This document shows, in pieces, positions 63,745-64,000 of a DNA stretch of 64,000 nt. This DNA comes from Thermoplasma acidophilum DSM 1728 (lineage in GTDB: Archaea; Thermoplasmatota; Thermoplasmata; Thermoplasmatales; Thermoplasmataceae): positions 248,001-312,000 of the forward strand of contig NC_002578.1 of NCBI RefSeq assembly GCF_000195915.1, read 5' to 3'. A model generated the notes under the pieces. That model saw only the letters and a program-made list of their open reading frames with translations, was not told where the DNA came from and made no database searches. Within the stretch, counting starts at the first letter, position 1, and the number at the start of each line of letters is the position of its first letter. The position numbers and the translations under genes are program-made.

Positions 63745-64000
63745 TCATTTCTTGATCATTTCCCTCAGAACCTTTTTATCTATCTTTCCTGTGCTTGTTT
63801 TTGCGAATTCTTTTATATTTATGAAATCGTCCGGTATCCAGAACTTTGCTATCCTTCCGGCGTTTACCATCTCGATGAGATGCTTTCTTATCTCATCTGG
63901 CTTGGCCGTGCCGGTGTAGAACGCCACTGGCCTCTCTCCCCACTTTTCGTCAGGCCTTCCCACTACGGCGTTCTCGACAACGCCTGAGCATGAGCTTATG
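63745..64000 (-). CDS. AMP-forming acyl/acetyl-CoA synthetase, C-terminal fragment
   Basis: Reading leftward from the window edge gives ISSCSGVVENAVVGRPDEKWG, then ERPVAFYTG, and it ends PDDFINIKEFAKTSTGKIDKKVLREMI. This is the small C-terminal domain of AMP-forming acyl-CoA synthetases. The lysine in the TSTGKIDK motif is the one needed for adenylation. The 5' part is outside the window. It is convergent with the dehydrogenase/hydratase fusion, and acyl-CoA formation would feed that enzyme. Confidence 0.88.
   Translation of the reverse strand, partial: ISSCSGVVENAVVGRPDEKWGERPVAFYTGTAKPDEIRKHLIEMVNAGRIAKFWIPDDFINIKEFAKTSTGKIDKKVLREMIKK

Overview
The window reads as chromosome of a thermoacidophilic euryarchaeon of the genus Thermoplasma, most likely T. 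acidophilum. Reasons: genes are tightly packed; most starts lie about 25-30 bp after an AT-rich TATA element with little or no leader; the information and metabolic genes are archaeal (Dph2, e-MtaB-type methylthiotransferase, GHMP-type shikimate kinase, two-subunit 2-oxoacid:ferredoxin oxidoreductase, RtcB, Lrp/AsnC). A protein with two CBS domains and a C-terminal zinc ribbon near 60.8 kb matches the Thermoplasma protein of known structure that I remember as Ta0289.

Layout. 0-4.1 kb: a histidine-degradation (hut) region with a partial urocanate hydratase, a divergent amino-acid permease, histidine ammonia-lyase and a small winged-helix protein facing it across a palindrome. 4.2-6.7 kb: an AhpD-like protein, then an aromatic operon (chorismate mutase with an unknown C-terminal half, prephenate dehydrogenase without an ordinary start codon, DAHP synthase). 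6.7-16.2 kb: an AmmeMemoRadiSam radical SAM enzyme, an enolase-superfamily enzyme, Gfo/Idh/MocA and SDR oxidoreductases, a sugar transporter, a preflagellin-peptidase-like protein, Dph2 and a tRNA methylthiotransferase. 16.2-21.3 kb: an Lrp regulator, aspartase and a 2-oxoacid:ferredoxin oxidoreductase.

21.3-42.9 kb is dominated by peptide import. System 1 has a binding protein, two small coiled-coil proteins, two permeases, two ATPases and a PH-domain membrane protein. System 2 is more AT-rich and architecturally odd: a permease, a second permease with a roughly 400-residue external insertion, a double ATPase, a small membrane protein and a 1327-residue binding protein. A third, orphan binding protein follows a decayed insertion sequence and its internally deleted derivative. 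The binding proteins at 21.5 and 40.7 kb both appear to be circular permutations of the family 5 fold: the part that is normally C-terminal comes first. I consider this the most interesting observation in the window. The 1327-residue protein keeps the normal order and is an internal control.

42.9-50.1 kb: a radical SAM / GNAT / winged-helix cluster, a gene-poor stretch with a long imperfect hairpin, RtcB and a large membrane-anchored surface protein. 50.1-55.7 kb: a minus-strand operon aroB-aroE-aroK-aroA-argS with overlapping genes; together with 4.6-6.7 kb it supplies most of the chorismate and tyrosine route (dehydroquinase and chorismate synthase are not in the window). 55.8-64.0 kb: a GH15 glucoamylase/trehalase, an aldo/keto reductase, a B12-binding radical SAM enzyme that may act on tetraether lipids, the CBS/zinc-ribbon protein, an SCP2 protein, a 3-hydroxyacyl-CoA dehydrogenase/enoyl-CoA hydratase fusion and the end of an acyl/acetyl-CoA synthetase. 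I saw no rRNA, no convincing tRNA and no CRISPR array.
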